Shown: positions 1 to 9,701, counted from the stretch's first letter. The stretch: 64,000 bases of DNA from Candidatus Neomicrothrix sp. UBA814 (GCA_002296525.1 DBIA01000021.1:447040-511039), one strand, 5' to 3'. Translations and numbers: made by a program. Notes: generated by a model from the sequence alone, not told the origin.

Positions 1-50
1 CGCCCTCGGCTGATCTGATCCTCGACACGATGAAGCGACTAGGCGACTGA
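1..50 (+). CDS. C-terminal end of a probable ABC transporter ATPase (partial)
   Basis: The third frame is open from base 3 to a TGA at 48-50 and encodes the tail PSADLILDTMKRLGD. Only 15 codons are present, so the family cannot be proven from sequence. The call rests on the next gene, an FtsX/MacB-type permease that starts one base after this stop. Such permeases are usually encoded just after a LolD/MacB-type ATPase. Confidence 0.4.
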   Translation, partial: PSADLILDTMKRLGD

Positions 51-51
51 A

Positions 52-2613
52 GTGTTCAAATTAACTCTCAAATCGTTACTGGCGAGAAAGATACGTCTCG
101 CCCTAACTACGTTCGCCGTGGTACTGGGGGTTTCGTTTGTATCGGGCTCGTTCATTCTTGCCGACAGTCTCCGCTCTGTTTTCGACAAGATTGCTATTGA
201 GATTGCGGGACCTAACTGGCTTCAAGTGCGAGGCGTCGAAACAATCGAAGATGATTCATTTAGCCGACCACCCGTTACACAATCTGTGGTCGATCAAATT
301 AGATCTACTGAAGGGGTATACGACGCCGAAGGAGTAATCCAGGGATTTCCTAGGATTTCGGTGGGTGACGAATTGGTAAAGCCTTTAGGTGGAGCACCTA
401 CGCTAGCGTTCAATTTCGATCAACAAAGAGCTGAGTTAAGCGGATTCGAAACTCTCGAGGGTTCAGCGCCTGGCGATAGCGAAGCCATGGTTGATATCGA
501 CACAGCGAACAAGTACGACATCTCTGTCGGTGACACCATCACTATCCGATCGCTGCAACCAGCAGAAGATTTTCAGGTCAGTGGCATCACAAGATGGGGG
601 GAAGACAACGGGGGTGGTGCGGTTTTCGTATTGGTTAATACTGCGACTGCTCAACGGCTATTCGATTATCCCGACTCGTATCTGGCTGTAACGGTCGCCG
701 CTATGCCCGGGGTAGACGAAAGCGAGCTGGCAGATAAGTTGACCCGAGAGTTGCCAGATGGTTTTGAAGCTGTCACAAGTGATGTTGTCGCGGGAGAATT
801 CAGCGATGAATTCGACACTTTCATAACTATCTTTCAGACCGCGCTCTTAGTCTTCGCGGCTGTTGCGCTAGTCGTTAGTGCATTCATAATTAACAACACC
901 TTCGCGATAGTTCTAGGGCAACGCGTTCGGGAACTGGGTCTGCTTCGCGCAGTGGGCGCTACTGGCCGTCAGATTCGCTCATCGGTGTTAATCGAAGCTT
1001 TGCTAATCGGGGTAATTGCCTCGGTTGTCGGTGTGTTCGCTGGGTTAGGAATCACCTGGGTTATCAAAGCAATCATCGAGCAAGCCGGCGATGGATCCGG
1101 TCTGCCTGATGGGCCGTTGGTCATCGCTGCGCGAACGTGGATCGCTGCCTCAGTGGTAGGCATCGGCATCACCCTGATAGCAGCCATCTCGCCTGCACGG
1201 AAGGCGGCGAGTATCCCGCCTATCGCCGCGCTACGCGACGGTGTAGCTCTGTGGTCTGGTGGGGGTCGACGACGGACGGTAATCGGATTGTTATTGGGAG
1301 CAGGTGGCGTCGTCGCAACGATCTTGGGAACCACAACCGACAGTGGAGCTGGCCGGCAATTAACGCTCTTAGCGGCAGGAGCATTACTGCTATTCGTATC
1401 TATTTCTCTACTCAGCACTCTGGTTGCTAGGCCGGCGGCAAAGGTGTTGGGTTGGCCCGTGACCCGCTTCGCTCGTGCGTCAGGAAACTTAGCCACACAA
1501 AACGCGAGCCGAAACCCGCGCAGAACGGCATCGACTGCCTCGGCCTTGATGGTAGGCCTGGCTCTCGTCGCCATGGTCCTTGTGGTTGGCACAAGCTTCA
1601 AAAAAACATTTTCATCGACACTAGATTCCTCCTTGGGAGCGGACTTCTTTGTTGACACAGAGGGAAACAGCTCGTGGGGCTTTAGCCCGCAACTTGTAGA
1701 CGAAATGAACCAAATTGACGGAGTAGCAATAGCAGTCGGTTTCCGCGGAGGACCTGGCACTGCCCAAATGACCGTCGCTGGTGAATCCAAAGACGTCATA
1801 GGCACGCAGGAAGAAGGCCTAGGTCGCGTAATAGATATTTCACTGATTGAAGGCACCTACTCGGGCTTAGCCAATAGCGGTGTACTGGTGCACAAAGACC
1901 CTGCCGAAGATCTCAGTTTGGCTGTAGGTGAGACGGTATCGGCGACCTTCCCTGTGAGCGGCCCTAGAGAGCTTCGGGTTGTCGGAATTTTCGATGATGG
2001 GTCGACTCTAGGTAACTGGGTCATCGACATGACCACTTACGAAGATGGTTTCGACCCCGCGCGTCAGTCAGACCTTTTCGCTGCCATCGAACTGGAGGAA
2101 GGTTCCGAAGTTGACGAGGTGCGGCCACGACTCGACGCAGTTGCCATCAACTACCCGGAAGCAACCCTTCAGGATCGAACTGAATACAAAGAAACAATTG
2201 AAGGGGAGATCGACACTCTCCTAGTAACGGTGAACGCTCTAGTCGGGTTTGCAGTAATTATCGCTGTACTCGGAATAGTCAACACTCTGATGTTGTCAGT
2301 GTTCGAAAGAACCAAAGAAATTGGGTTGCTCAGAGCGGTGGGAATGACGCGGCGACAAACAAGACGGATGATCAGATGGGAAGCCGTCATCATCGCCGTC
2401 TTCGGCGGCGTTTTGGGAATCCTTGTCGGAATATTGCTGGGCTTTATCGCAGTTCAAGCGATGCCCGAGTCGTTCATCACCGATTTCGGCATCCCACTTG
2501 GTAATTTCGTTGTCATTCTGATTATGTGCATTGTTGCCGGTGTCCTCGCCGCGATTCTGCCCGCTCGACGGGCAGCACGACTAAACGTCCTCGACGCGAT
2601 TGCGCATTCCTAA
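52..2613 (+). CDS. FtsX-family ABC transporter permease, two-copy (MacB/LolC-like)
   Basis: This 853-residue inner-membrane protein has the layout of large actinobacterial FtsX permeases. A transmembrane anchor lies at about residues 15-37 and a large extracytoplasmic domain follows. A first FtsX core of three to four helices lies at about 262-385, with the cytoplasmic signature RELGLLRAVGAT. A second helix pair, a second periplasmic domain and a final FtsX core with KEIGLLRAVGMT (about 730-850) complete it. It starts with GTG one base after the stop of the presumed ATPase. The family exports lipoproteins, peptides or lipids or works as a mechanotransmitter; the substrate here is unknown. The stop codon shares one base with the next start (TAATG), so the two are translationally coupled. 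Confidence 0.88.
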   Translation: MFKLTLKSLLARKIRLALTTFAVVLGVSFVSGSFILADSLRSVFDKIAIEIAGPNWLQVRGVETIEDDSFSRPPVTQSVVDQIRSTEGVYDAEGVIQGFPRISVGDELVKPLGGAPTLAFNFDQQRAELSGFETLEGSAPGDSEAMVDIDTANKYDISVGDTITIRSLQPAEDFQVSGITRWGEDNGGGAVFVLVNTATAQRLFDYPDSYLAVTVAAMPGVDESELADKLTRELPDGFEAVTSDVVAGEFSDEFDTFITIFQTALLVFAAVALVVSAFIINNTFAIVLGQRVRELGLLRAVGATGRQIRSSVLIEALLIGVIASVVGVFAGLGITWVIKAIIEQAGDGSGLPDGPLVIAARTWIAASVVGIGITLIAAISPARKAASIPPIAALRDGVALWSGGGRRRTVIGLLLGAGGVVATILGTTTDSGAGRQLTLLAAGALLLFVSISLLSTLVARPAAKVLGWPVTRFARASGNLATQNASRNPRRTASTASALMVGLALVAMVLVVGTSFKKTFSSTLDSSLGADFFVDTEGNSSWGFSPQLVDEMNQIDGVAIAVGFRGGPGTAQMTVAGESKDVIGTQEEGLGRVIDISLIEGTYSGLANSGVLVHKDPAEDLSLAVGETVSATFPVSGPRELRVVGIFDDGSTLGNWVIDMTTYEDGFDPARQSDLFAAIELEEGSEVDEVRPRLDAVAINYPEATLQDRTEYKETIEGEIDTLLVTVNALVGFAVIIAVLGIVNTLMLSVFERTKEIGLLRAVGMTRRQTRRMIRWEAVIIAVFGGVLGILVGILLGFIAVQAMPESFITDFGIPLGNFVVILIMCIVAGVLAAILPARRAARLNVLDAIAHS

Positions 2614-3008
2614 TGTCTCTAGACCCTCAACATCTCAGCGAAGAAGTCCAATCTTTTCTGCATGAAAGACATCTAGCTTCATTGACGCTTTTGCGTTCTG
2701 ACGGCAGCCCCCACGTAACGGCTGTTGGCTTCACCTGGGACGAACAGAGTCAATTGGTCCGAGTCATAACCTGGGCAGGCTCGATGAAAAGCAAGATCTT
2801 GGCACAGAACGGCTCTAGTCAAGCAGTTGTGTGCCAAATCGATGGAGGCCGGTGGCTAAGCCTTGAAGGAACAGCGGTTGTTACCGACGATCCTGAACGC
2901 TGCCGGGAAGGGACAGAGCGGTACGCACAGCGCTATCGGGTGCCAAAGGAAAGATCTGATCGCACCGTAATTGAGATCAAGGTCGATCAAATTCTTGGAT
3001 ATGCCTAG
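2613..3008 (+). CDS. Pyridoxamine 5'-phosphate oxidase-fold protein, F420/FMN-dependent type
   Basis: A 131-residue split-beta-barrel protein. The ATG at 2613 overlaps the upstream stop by one base; the longer open frame upstream is inside the permease gene. The segment ASLTLLRSDGSPHVTAVGFTW (residues 20-40) and the later strand with WLSLEGTAVVTDD match the FDOR-B group of actinobacteria (the Rv1155 type), which bind F420 or flavin and reduce small molecules. The substrate cannot be read from sequence. An F420-linked DUF2342 protease and a luciferase-like oxidoreductase elsewhere in the window are compatible with F420 use but do not prove it. Its coupling to an ABC permease may be only positional. 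Confidence 0.75.
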   Translation: MSLDPQHLSEEVQSFLHERHLASLTLLRSDGSPHVTAVGFTWDEQSQLVRVITWAGSMKSKILAQNGSSQAVVCQIDGGRWLSLEGTAVVTDDPERCREGTERYAQRYRVPKERSDRTVIEIKVDQILGYA

Positions 3009-3072
3009 AAACACTTTGCAAAACGACACTTGCGAACATCGCATAACCATTTTGCTAGTTGTCTTCGAGGAG

Positions 3073-5178
3073 TCAATCCTGCAGCACTTTGGGCAACAAT
3101 CGCGCATGGACCACAGCTAAGCGCTTGGTTGAACGGGTCAGTGCCACAAACAAGGCTCGAAGGCCTTGCGGTTCCTCTTCCAGAATGGTTAATGGTTCGA
3201 TAACGACAGTGCCATCGAGTTCTAAGCCTTTGACTAGCTGAACAGGCACAAGGGCTATCTTGGGGTGGAGAGGGCCGCTGACGTTCCGAGAAGCAGTTGT
3301 CGCTCGCCCATAGTCAATAGATCTTGCTTCCAAAGCTGCGTCAACCAGATCAATAATGCTTTCTGGTGCGACAATCGCAACCGAACCCCCTCCAAGAGCT
3401 TCCGACTCCTCTTCGACTATCTCTACCGATCTTTCGACAAGTCGTTCAACAGGAGCACGCTCTCCCCCGTCAACTCCAATAATCCGTGGAGGACTGCCCA
3501 CAGATCTAACCGCTTTAGGCCTCGCGAGGTCCGGAGCGGCAAGCGCGAGCACTTTATTCGCCAACTCAAGATTGGGGGCGGGGATACGATAACTCAGCGT
3601 GAGTTCTCGGACTCGCGGTTCATTGGCGCCAGAGGGCAAATGGGTCAATACTTCCTCCCAATTCGCTGCGGCGCCAGGGGCTGTTGCTTGAGCGATGTCG
3701 CCCACCAACGTCATTGATCCATTCAATGAACGTCGCGCGATCATTCGCAGTGCCATAGGCGTGTGATCTTGGGTTTCGTCAATGACTATGTGGCCAAAGG
3801 TACGTACCTCTGGATCTCGCGGTTTTCGTTGTCGATCCAATCGGGGACCAAGACCGGCATACGCTTCGTCGAGCAGCGGCACATCGGCGTCGCTCCAACG
3901 GTAATCGGATGCAGAGTCTTCCCGGGGTCGGAACAGGGTCGACCACTCATCTTCAGAGAGCAACCCAGTTGATGCCGACGCTAGGAGAGCTTTAGAACCG
4001 AACAGGTCTCTAAGCAATTGTGCGGGAGTAAGAACGGGCCACATTCGTTCCAAAGCTTCGGAGATTCTGGGATCACGACGGAGCCGGTATTGGACGTTTT
4101 CTGGGTCGGGCTCAGAGTGATGCGATCGAGCTAACGTTGCAAAAAACTCGTTTTCTACATAGCTACGTGCTGCATTGTGTCGTCTGTATCGGCGTCTTGC
4201 CTCGCGAACAATTTGTCGACTTTCTGCAACCGTGATGCGCAATCGTACGAGTCCAAATCCGACAGAAAGGTCTTCTCTGAGTGGTCGTTCTCGGTCTCTG
4301 ATCGCGTTGGCGATTAGAGCGACCATGTCGTTATTTCCCTTGACAGCGGCGGACTGTGAACGGTCCGGCAGCGTTACGCGGACATCATCAAACAAGTCGG
4401 CTAATAGATCCGCCAGCACTGTTAAATACACGCCAGCTTCGCCAAGGCTTGGAAGAACTTGTTCGATATAACGCAAGAAGAGTCGATTTGGGCCAACCAC
4501 GAGGACACCTTGTCCTTCGAGCGGAAAGCGGTGGGTGTAGAGCAAGTACGCAGCCCGGTGCAAAGCGACAACTGTCTTACCGGTTCCTGGACCACCTTGA
4601 ACGATAAGCGTGCCTTTGAGGGAGTCACGGATGATCTCATCTTGCTCGCCTTGGATGGTGGCGACAATGTCTCTAAGTTGTCCATCTCGATTCTGATCGA
4701 GCGCCGCAAGCAATGCGCCATGCCCCTGAAATCCATCATCTAATTGGTCAAGGTCGAACAGTTCATCTTCGATATCGAGCAATTCTCTACCTCGACTCAC
4801 AAAGTGACGTCGGCGAACCAGTCCCATCGGGTCCCGCCCAGTAGCCCTATAAAAGGGTTCTGCGACAGGGGCCCGCCAGTCGACCACGACGGGTTCTTGA
4901 CGCTCATCAGCGACCGCAAGTCGGCCTATATGAAATCGATCGTCACTGTCTAGATCTATTCGGCCGAAGATAAGCGATGCCGAACCCAACTGGAGTTGCC
5001 CCAATCTGTTTTGAACGCTCCCTTCAATCACATCTCGTTCGTATCGAGCCTGTGTTGTTCCGCCCCTGCCAACTTCCACCATTCCTCGAAGTTTGCGCGC
5101 ACGGTCTCGTGCTCGATCAAGGAGAAGGTGAGCGCGATCAATATGCGCCTGTTCAGCTGCGATCTCGGGATGTGTCAC
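3073..5178 (-). CDS. helD: HelD-like superfamily 1 ATPase (RNA polymerase recycling factor)
   Basis: A 701-residue protein with a GTG start. The N-terminal coiled-coil arm (about 5-60) has heptad-like Arg/Leu content and is followed by DWRAPVAEPFYRA (100-112), a HelD hallmark. Walker A GGPGTGKT lies at 195-202, Walker B IDETQD at 466-471, LVGDIAQAT at 491-499, and a motif-VI-like FVALTRSTKRL near the C terminus. HelD uses ATP to pull stalled RNA polymerase off nucleic acid and protects it from rifamycins in some actinobacteria. It differs from UvrD/PcrA by its N-terminal arm and shorter core. It is transcribed alone, divergent from hemE by about 100 bases and convergent with the oxidoreductase gene. 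Confidence 0.85.
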   Translation of the reverse strand: MTHPEIAAEQAHIDRAHLLLDRARDRARKLRGMVEVGRGGTTQARYERDVIEGSVQNRLGQLQLGSASLIFGRIDLDSDDRFHIGRLAVADERQEPVVVDWRAPVAEPFYRATGRDPMGLVRRRHFVSRGRELLDIEDELFDLDQLDDGFQGHGALLAALDQNRDGQLRDIVATIQGEQDEIIRDSLKGTLIVQGGPGTGKTVVALHRAAYLLYTHRFPLEGQGVLVVGPNRLFLRYIEQVLPSLGEAGVYLTVLADLLADLFDDVRVTLPDRSQSAAVKGNNDMVALIANAIRDRERPLREDLSVGFGLVRLRITVAESRQIVREARRRYRRHNAARSYVENEFFATLARSHHSEPDPENVQYRLRRDPRISEALERMWPVLTPAQLLRDLFGSKALLASASTGLLSEDEWSTLFRPREDSASDYRWSDADVPLLDEAYAGLGPRLDRQRKPRDPEVRTFGHIVIDETQDHTPMALRMIARRSLNGSMTLVGDIAQATAPGAAANWEEVLTHLPSGANEPRVRELTLSYRIPAPNLELANKVLALAAPDLARPKAVRSVGSPPRIIGVDGGERAPVERLVERSVEIVEEESEALGGGSVAIVAPESIIDLVDAALEARSIDYGRATTASRNVSGPLHPKIALVPVQLVKGLELDGTVVIEPLTILEEEPQGLRALFVALTRSTKRLAVVHARLLPKVLQD

Positions 5179-5275
5179 TCGTAAATCACCGGTTTAGAGA
5201 ACAGACCAGCATACCGTTCTCATGCGCTTTAATTCAGATCGACCGGGGTTTCCAGCCGGTAGCGTCAGAGTAGAG

Positions 5276-6352
5276 ATGCCACTTCCCATAGATCACCCAA
5301 GTCACGCGTTGAGCGAAAGCCCTTATTTGCGAGCATGTCGGCGCCTACAAGTAAGTCACGTCCCGGTGTGGTTTCAACGCCAAGCAGGGCGTTCACTCCC
5401 TGAATACCGGGCAATTCGTGGCGAAGGCAGCATTCTTGACGCAATCGAAGACTCATCGTTGGCTGCTGAAATCACGATGCAACCAGTACGCAGATACGGC
5501 GTCGATGCAGCTATTTTGTTCTCCGACATCGTCGTTCCAGTAAATGCTGTGGGATTCACCATCGACGTGGTCCCAGGGGTGGGTCCGACTGCCAGCCAAC
5601 CATTCAGACGAAAAGCCGACCTGCAACGATTGCGAAATCTCGAGCCACCCGTCGATACTCCCTATGTTTTAGAGACCGTAAAGGAATTGGTACGAAATCT
5701 TGACGTCCCACTTATAGGTTTCGCTGGCGCGCCTTTTACGGTCGCGAGCTATCTCATTGAAGGCCAACCATCGCGTACACACGCCAAAACCAAGTCGCTT
5801 ATGCACTCAGAACCAGGTGTTTGGCATGACCTGATGTCACGACTTACAGACATCGCTGTTGCGAGCATGCGCTCTCAGGTGTTGGCAGGAGCAAGCGCCG
5901 TTCAGTTATTCGATTCGTGGGCGGGGGCCCTATCAGCTACCGATTACAAGAATTTTGTTTTTCCTCATAGTCAACGTGTATTTGATGAACTGGCTGATCT
6001 GGAGGTTCCGCGAGCACACTTCGGCTTAGGAACAGCTGAAATTCTGTCCCTTATGAGCGAAGCAGGTGCTGATGTCGTCGGCGCAGATTGGCGGGTACCA
6101 ATCGATGAGGTACGCAGAAGAGTCGGATCTGAGAAAGCGGTTCAGGGAAATTTAGACCCTGCTCTGTGTTTATCTGATTGGCCTGTTGTAGAAAAGCAGG
6201 CCCGAGCGATTCTTCAGGCGGCTGGTGGCTTGCCCGGCCATATTTTCAATCTAGGTCACGGAGTACTGCCTGAGACTGACCCAGCGATTCTTGAAATGCT
6301 GGTTGCGTTAGTTCATAACGAAGGTCTGCAACTAGGTTCTTCGCCCTCATGA
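5276..6352 (+). CDS. hemE: Uroporphyrinogen III decarboxylase
   Basis: Removes the four acetate carboxyls of uroporphyrinogen III to give coproporphyrinogen III, a cytosolic haem-pathway step. From the ATG at 5276 the protein is 358 residues, the usual family length. The frame is open further upstream to 5222, but those 18 residues look unlike HemE. The signature RQAGR lies at 35-39 in the sequence WFQRQAGRSLPEYR, where most relatives have Tyr rather than Ser after RQAGR. The block GFAGAPFTVASYLIEG follows. The stop overlaps the next ATG (ATGA, 4 bases), so hemE and hemY are coupled. Confidence 0.93.
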   Translation: MPLPIDHPSHALSESPYLRACRRLQVSHVPVWFQRQAGRSLPEYRAIRGEGSILDAIEDSSLAAEITMQPVRRYGVDAAILFSDIVVPVNAVGFTIDVVPGVGPTASQPFRRKADLQRLRNLEPPVDTPYVLETVKELVRNLDVPLIGFAGAPFTVASYLIEGQPSRTHAKTKSLMHSEPGVWHDLMSRLTDIAVASMRSQVLAGASAVQLFDSWAGALSATDYKNFVFPHSQRVFDELADLEVPRAHFGLGTAEILSLMSEAGADVVGADWRVPIDEVRRRVGSEKAVQGNLDPALCLSDWPVVEKQARAILQAAGGLPGHIFNLGHGVLPETDPAILEMLVALVHNEGLQLGSSPS

Positions 6353-7728
6353 ACAAGAGAGTGGTGGTAATTGGAGGTGGCATTACCGGCTTGACCGCTC
6401 TTCGGCAGATCCGGCAACGATCCCCAGGTACTGAAGCAATTCTTTTGGAAGCTGCGCCTCGTTTGGGAGGGAAAATCCTTACGTCTGATTTTTTGGGTCG
6501 ACCGATTGACGAAGGAGCTGACGCATTCATAACTCGGGTTCCATGGGCTATCGATCTTTGCAAAGAACTCGGGCTAAACGCAGCTATGACAAGCCCCGCT
6601 ACTTCGAGCGCGTTTGTCCTTATTAATAGCGAGTTGAGAAAGTTACCTGCTGGATTGGTTTTAGGAGTGCCAACCAAGTTTTTTCCTCTAGTGAAGAGTC
6701 GGATAGTTAGCCCACTTGCGGCACTCAGAGCGGGATTCGATCGTTTTTTGCCGGATGACTGGCCTGGGGATGATGAGTCTGTTGGTGGTCTTATTAGACG
6801 CAGGATGGGAGATCAAATAGCGGAGCGATTAGTTGATCCTTTAATTGGCAGTATTAACGCCGGTGACACCGACCACTTAGACGCAGCTTTGACCGCGCCG
6901 CAATTAGAGACAGCAGCCCGCCGCAATCGCAGCTTGATTTTAGGTCTTCGCGAACAATCTAAACTCGGCTCACGAACAGCGACCCCCGTCTTCATGGGAC
7001 TCGAAAATGGTATGAGTCATTTAACGGAGACTCTTGTGAGTAGCCTCGCCGGGTCAGATATCCGAACAGGCATTCCCGCAAAATCCGTGGAGGTCGACGG
7101 GGACAAGCTGAAAGTTGTCACCGATGGGGTCTCGTTTGATAGTGAAGCCGTCGTAGTGGCTACACCTGCTCATCAAACGGCTCGCCTGCTAGTTAGTTGT
7201 CAAAGCGCTGCGGAGCGTTTGTCGTCTATAGAGCATGCGTCAGTTGCTCTGGTCACTCTGGGATTCAGACGTCAGGATGTGGGAAATCCTCTTGAGGGTT
7301 CTGGTCTATTGGTCCCCCGAAGTGAGGGTCTACTGACTACCGCCGTGAGTTGGGGTAGTTCTAAATGGCCGCACTGGGCGGGAGACGAGCACGTAATTCT
7401 CCGAGTATCTGCCGGACGGGCAGGTGACACCAGGGCTTTAGCGCTCGATGACAACGATTTAGTCGAAGCGCTACTAACAGAGGTTGCCCACATCTTAAAA
7501 ATTGAGGGAAATTTGGTGGAATGGCGAGTATCGCGGTGGATAGACGCCTTTCCACAGTATGCGCCTGGGCATGATCGTTTAGTTGCCGCAATTGAACGCG
7601 ATCTGCGCTCCGCCATGCCAGGAGTTTTTTTGGCAGGCGCCGGCTACAAGGGTCTCGGCATACCGGCGTGTATTCACCAAGGTCAGCAAGCCGCTAACGC
7701 AGCTCTCGACTTTCTCGGAACAAGATGA
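6349..7728 (+). CDS. hemY: Coproporphyrinogen III / protoporphyrinogen IX oxidase, HemY type
   Basis: A 459-residue FAD enzyme. The N-terminal dinucleotide fold has VVVIGGGITGL at 4-14 and an acidic residue ending the second strand (ILLEAAPRLGGK). The C-terminal FAD motif includes VFLAGAGYKGLGIPACIHQG. HemY/CgoX enzymes oxidise the porphyrinogen ring with oxygen. Because HemQ, the decarboxylase of the coproporphyrin route, is encoded at 23281-23970, the natural substrate is probably coproporphyrinogen III, so the name cgoX would also fit. The gene overlaps hemE and lnt by 4 bases each, suggesting a single transcript. Confidence 0.9.
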   Translation: MNKRVVVIGGGITGLTALRQIRQRSPGTEAILLEAAPRLGGKILTSDFLGRPIDEGADAFITRVPWAIDLCKELGLNAAMTSPATSSAFVLINSELRKLPAGLVLGVPTKFFPLVKSRIVSPLAALRAGFDRFLPDDWPGDDESVGGLIRRRMGDQIAERLVDPLIGSINAGDTDHLDAALTAPQLETAARRNRSLILGLREQSKLGSRTATPVFMGLENGMSHLTETLVSSLAGSDIRTGIPAKSVEVDGDKLKVVTDGVSFDSEAVVVATPAHQTARLLVSCQSAAERLSSIEHASVALVTLGFRRQDVGNPLEGSGLLVPRSEGLLTTAVSWGSSKWPHWAGDEHVILRVSAGRAGDTRALALDDNDLVEALLTEVAHILKIEGNLVEWRVSRWIDAFPQYAPGHDRLVAAIERDLRSAMPGVFLAGAGYKGLGIPACIHQGQQAANAALDFLGTR

Positions 7729-9161
7729 ACCGGTTGGCTCCTATCGGTCGATTGACGCTAGGCGCCGCTATTTCTTTGTCGCTTCCGCCATACGGCCTGT
7801 GGATGTTGGCGCCCATAGGTTTAGGACTTCACCTGAGGTTGTCACAAGCTTCGACGAAACGCCGGCAGCTCTTAAACACTTTTAGTCTTTGGGTTGGCTA
7901 CTACGGGGTAGCGCTGGTTTGGATGACCGATCTCACTGTTGCCGGTTGGTTAGTAGCGATTCCGGTTCAAGCGGTGATCATGTCTGCACCAATGGCGTTA
8001 GTTCCGGATTCCGGCACTGGACGTTCCATCGCATTTCCCGCGGCGTTAGTGGTTGCGGAAGCTATCCGCTGGGTTCTTCCTTTTGGAGGCGTTCCAATGT
8101 CGAGCTTGGCCATGGGCCCAGTGGACAGTTACCTCGTTGACACGGTGCGGGTTAGTGGACCATTGCTTTTGATCGCATCGATCGGTGTTCTGGCGATCGC
8201 CGTCGAGGGAGCACTGTCAACTCAGATTCGCCGGGTCATAATCGCATTAGCCGCCGTGTTATCGATCGTTGCCCTAGCCCAAATCGCTCCAGTCGGAACA
8301 AGCAACACCGTTATTCAGGGGAGCGTGGTGCAAGCTGGTGGCCAGCTAGGAACTCGGGCCGCGTCAAGCGACGAGGCCGCAGTGTTTACGCGACATTTGG
8401 AAGCAGTTGAACGGCACAACGTTGAGACTGATTTGATGGTGTGGTCGGAAAGCAGTGTGAGCACATTCGCTCCCCTCGAACAGAGCAAAGAACTCAAAAC
8501 AATCGCTCAGCTAGCTAACCGTCTAGACGCAGTCATAATTGCCAACTTCTCTGAAATCGAAGGAGACTATTTTCGAAACGCGTCAGTAGCCATCGAACCG
8601 GCGGGCAATATAAGCGGCCGCTACGACAAAGTTCATTTAGTTCCATTCGGTGAGTACATACCGCTGCGCAGTGTGGTTGAAAAGTTCGCAGATTTGTCAC
8701 TCATCTCCCGAGAAGCCCTACCAGGCAGTGGACCAGGGGTTGTGAATTCAAGCCTGGGTCCAATTGGAAACGTGATCTCATTCGAGGTCTACTTTCCTGA
8801 ACGAGTACGAAGCGGCAATGCAGAGGGTGCACAAGTCATCACTAACCCAACTCTTGCATCTTCGTACGAAAACTCCTTAGTTCCTGAGCAATCACTCGCC
8901 AGCGCGCGCCTTCGAGCTATCGAATCCGACCGTTGGGTCTTGCAGGCATCTACAACTGGCTATTCAGCGATTGTGGCACCAGATGGCCGCGTCGTGCAAA
9001 GAAGCAACTTAAGGGAACAAACTGTGCTTTCATCACCGATTGAACTTCGAAGCGGCCAAACTTGGGCCACAAGCCTAGGGAAAAGACCGATAACTCTATT
9101 TGCTGCGTTCCTACTCATTGCTAGTGCACTGGTGAGTTCTAGGTCTCGACATTCAAAGTAA
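7725..9161 (+). CDS. lnt: Apolipoprotein N-acyltransferase family protein, catalytic Cys replaced by Ser
   Basis: A 478-residue membrane protein: about six hydrophobic helices (roughly 1-190), a nitrilase-like domain (about 195-435) and a final helix near 455-472. Lnt N-acylates the N-terminal Cys of lipoproteins through a Glu-Lys-Cys triad. The Glu (E242 in VWSESS) and Lys (K302 in RYDKVHLVPFGEY) are present. At the nucleophile position the sequence is NVISFEVYFPE, so S352 stands where E. coli has Cys387; the codon TCA is unambiguous. The protein may be an Lnt using a serine, a non-catalytic relative, or another amide/acyl enzyme. Coupled to hemY by ATGA; its 3' end overlaps convergent dtd by 23 bases. 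Confidence 0.78.
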   Translation: MNRLAPIGRLTLGAAISLSLPPYGLWMLAPIGLGLHLRLSQASTKRRQLLNTFSLWVGYYGVALVWMTDLTVAGWLVAIPVQAVIMSAPMALVPDSGTGRSIAFPAALVVAEAIRWVLPFGGVPMSSLAMGPVDSYLVDTVRVSGPLLLIASIGVLAIAVEGALSTQIRRVIIALAAVLSIVALAQIAPVGTSNTVIQGSVVQAGGQLGTRAASSDEAAVFTRHLEAVERHNVETDLMVWSESSVSTFAPLEQSKELKTIAQLANRLDAVIIANFSEIEGDYFRNASVAIEPAGNISGRYDKVHLVPFGEYIPLRSVVEKFADLSLISREALPGSGPGVVNSSLGPIGNVISFEVYFPERVRSGNAEGAQVITNPTLASSYENSLVPEQSLASARLRAIESDRWVLQASTTGYSAIVAPDGRVVQRSNLREQTVLSSPIELRSGQTWATSLGKRPITLFAAFLLIASALVSSRSRHSK

Positions 9162-9576
9162 CTGGACCATTGTTGTAAATCTTCACCTCCATGTGAGAGC
9201 GGAAACGGCCAGCGGCAACTTGGGCTCCCATCTCTTCAAGCGACTTACAAAGGTGTGCGATCAGAGGTTCTGCGACTTCTGGCAATGCTGCCTGGACAAA
9301 CGATGGCCGACGTCCCTTACTCGTATCGCCGTACAAGGTGAACTGGCTCACAACCAACACCTCCCCTCCTGCCTCCTCTAAGGATTTATTCATTCGCTGG
9401 TCTTCATCCTCGAAAATCCTGAGGTTCCAAATCTTCCTCGCCATCTTCTCTGCTTTACCAAGGTCATCATCATGCGACACGCCTATGAAAACACAGACTC
9501 CAGTTCCTATCGATCCCACGACTTCTCCCTCGACCAGAACCGAGGCTTCATTTACTCGCTGAATCAAGGCCCGCAT
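9139..9576 (-). CDS. dtd: D-aminoacyl-tRNA deacylase
   Basis: A 145-residue protein of normal family length. It hydrolyses D-aminoacyl-tRNAs (and mischarged Gly-tRNA-Ala) in the cytoplasm. The two active-site motifs are intact: SQFTLYGDTSKGRRPSF (residues 77-93) and the C-terminal NNGPVT (near 136-141), which carries the cross-subunit Gly-Pro. The start is the ATG at 9576-9574, giving the family-typical N terminus MRALIQRV. It is convergent with lnt and divergent from the glycosyltransferase at 9702; the 125 bases between them hold no further gene that I can see. Confidence 0.93.
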   Translation of the reverse strand: MRALIQRVNEASVLVEGEVVGSIGTGVCVFIGVSHDDDLGKAEKMARKIWNLRIFEDEDQRMNKSLEEAGGEVLVVSQFTLYGDTSKGRRPSFVQAALPEVAEPLIAHLCKSLEEMGAQVAAGRFRSHMEVKIYNNGPVTLNVET

Positions 9577-9701
9577 ATCACGCCACTTTCGAAGTCCTGT
9601 GCACCAACGTAACGGTTAATCACCGAACCGCGACTCATAGAGTTACCGACCGGTAGCATTGGTACCCCCTTATCTCTCTCAGTGAACTGCGAAAGAATCT
9701 C

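Noticed and set aside
969..1856. A 295-codon open frame on the minus strand
   Set aside because: It lies wholly inside the FtsX permease and its product has no recognisable domain and skewed Pro/Ser/Thr content, typical of an antisense frame.
3009..3072. GCAAAA and TTTTGC as a terminator between the oxidoreductase and HelD
   Set aside because: The arms are six bases with a 28-base loop, too weak to support.
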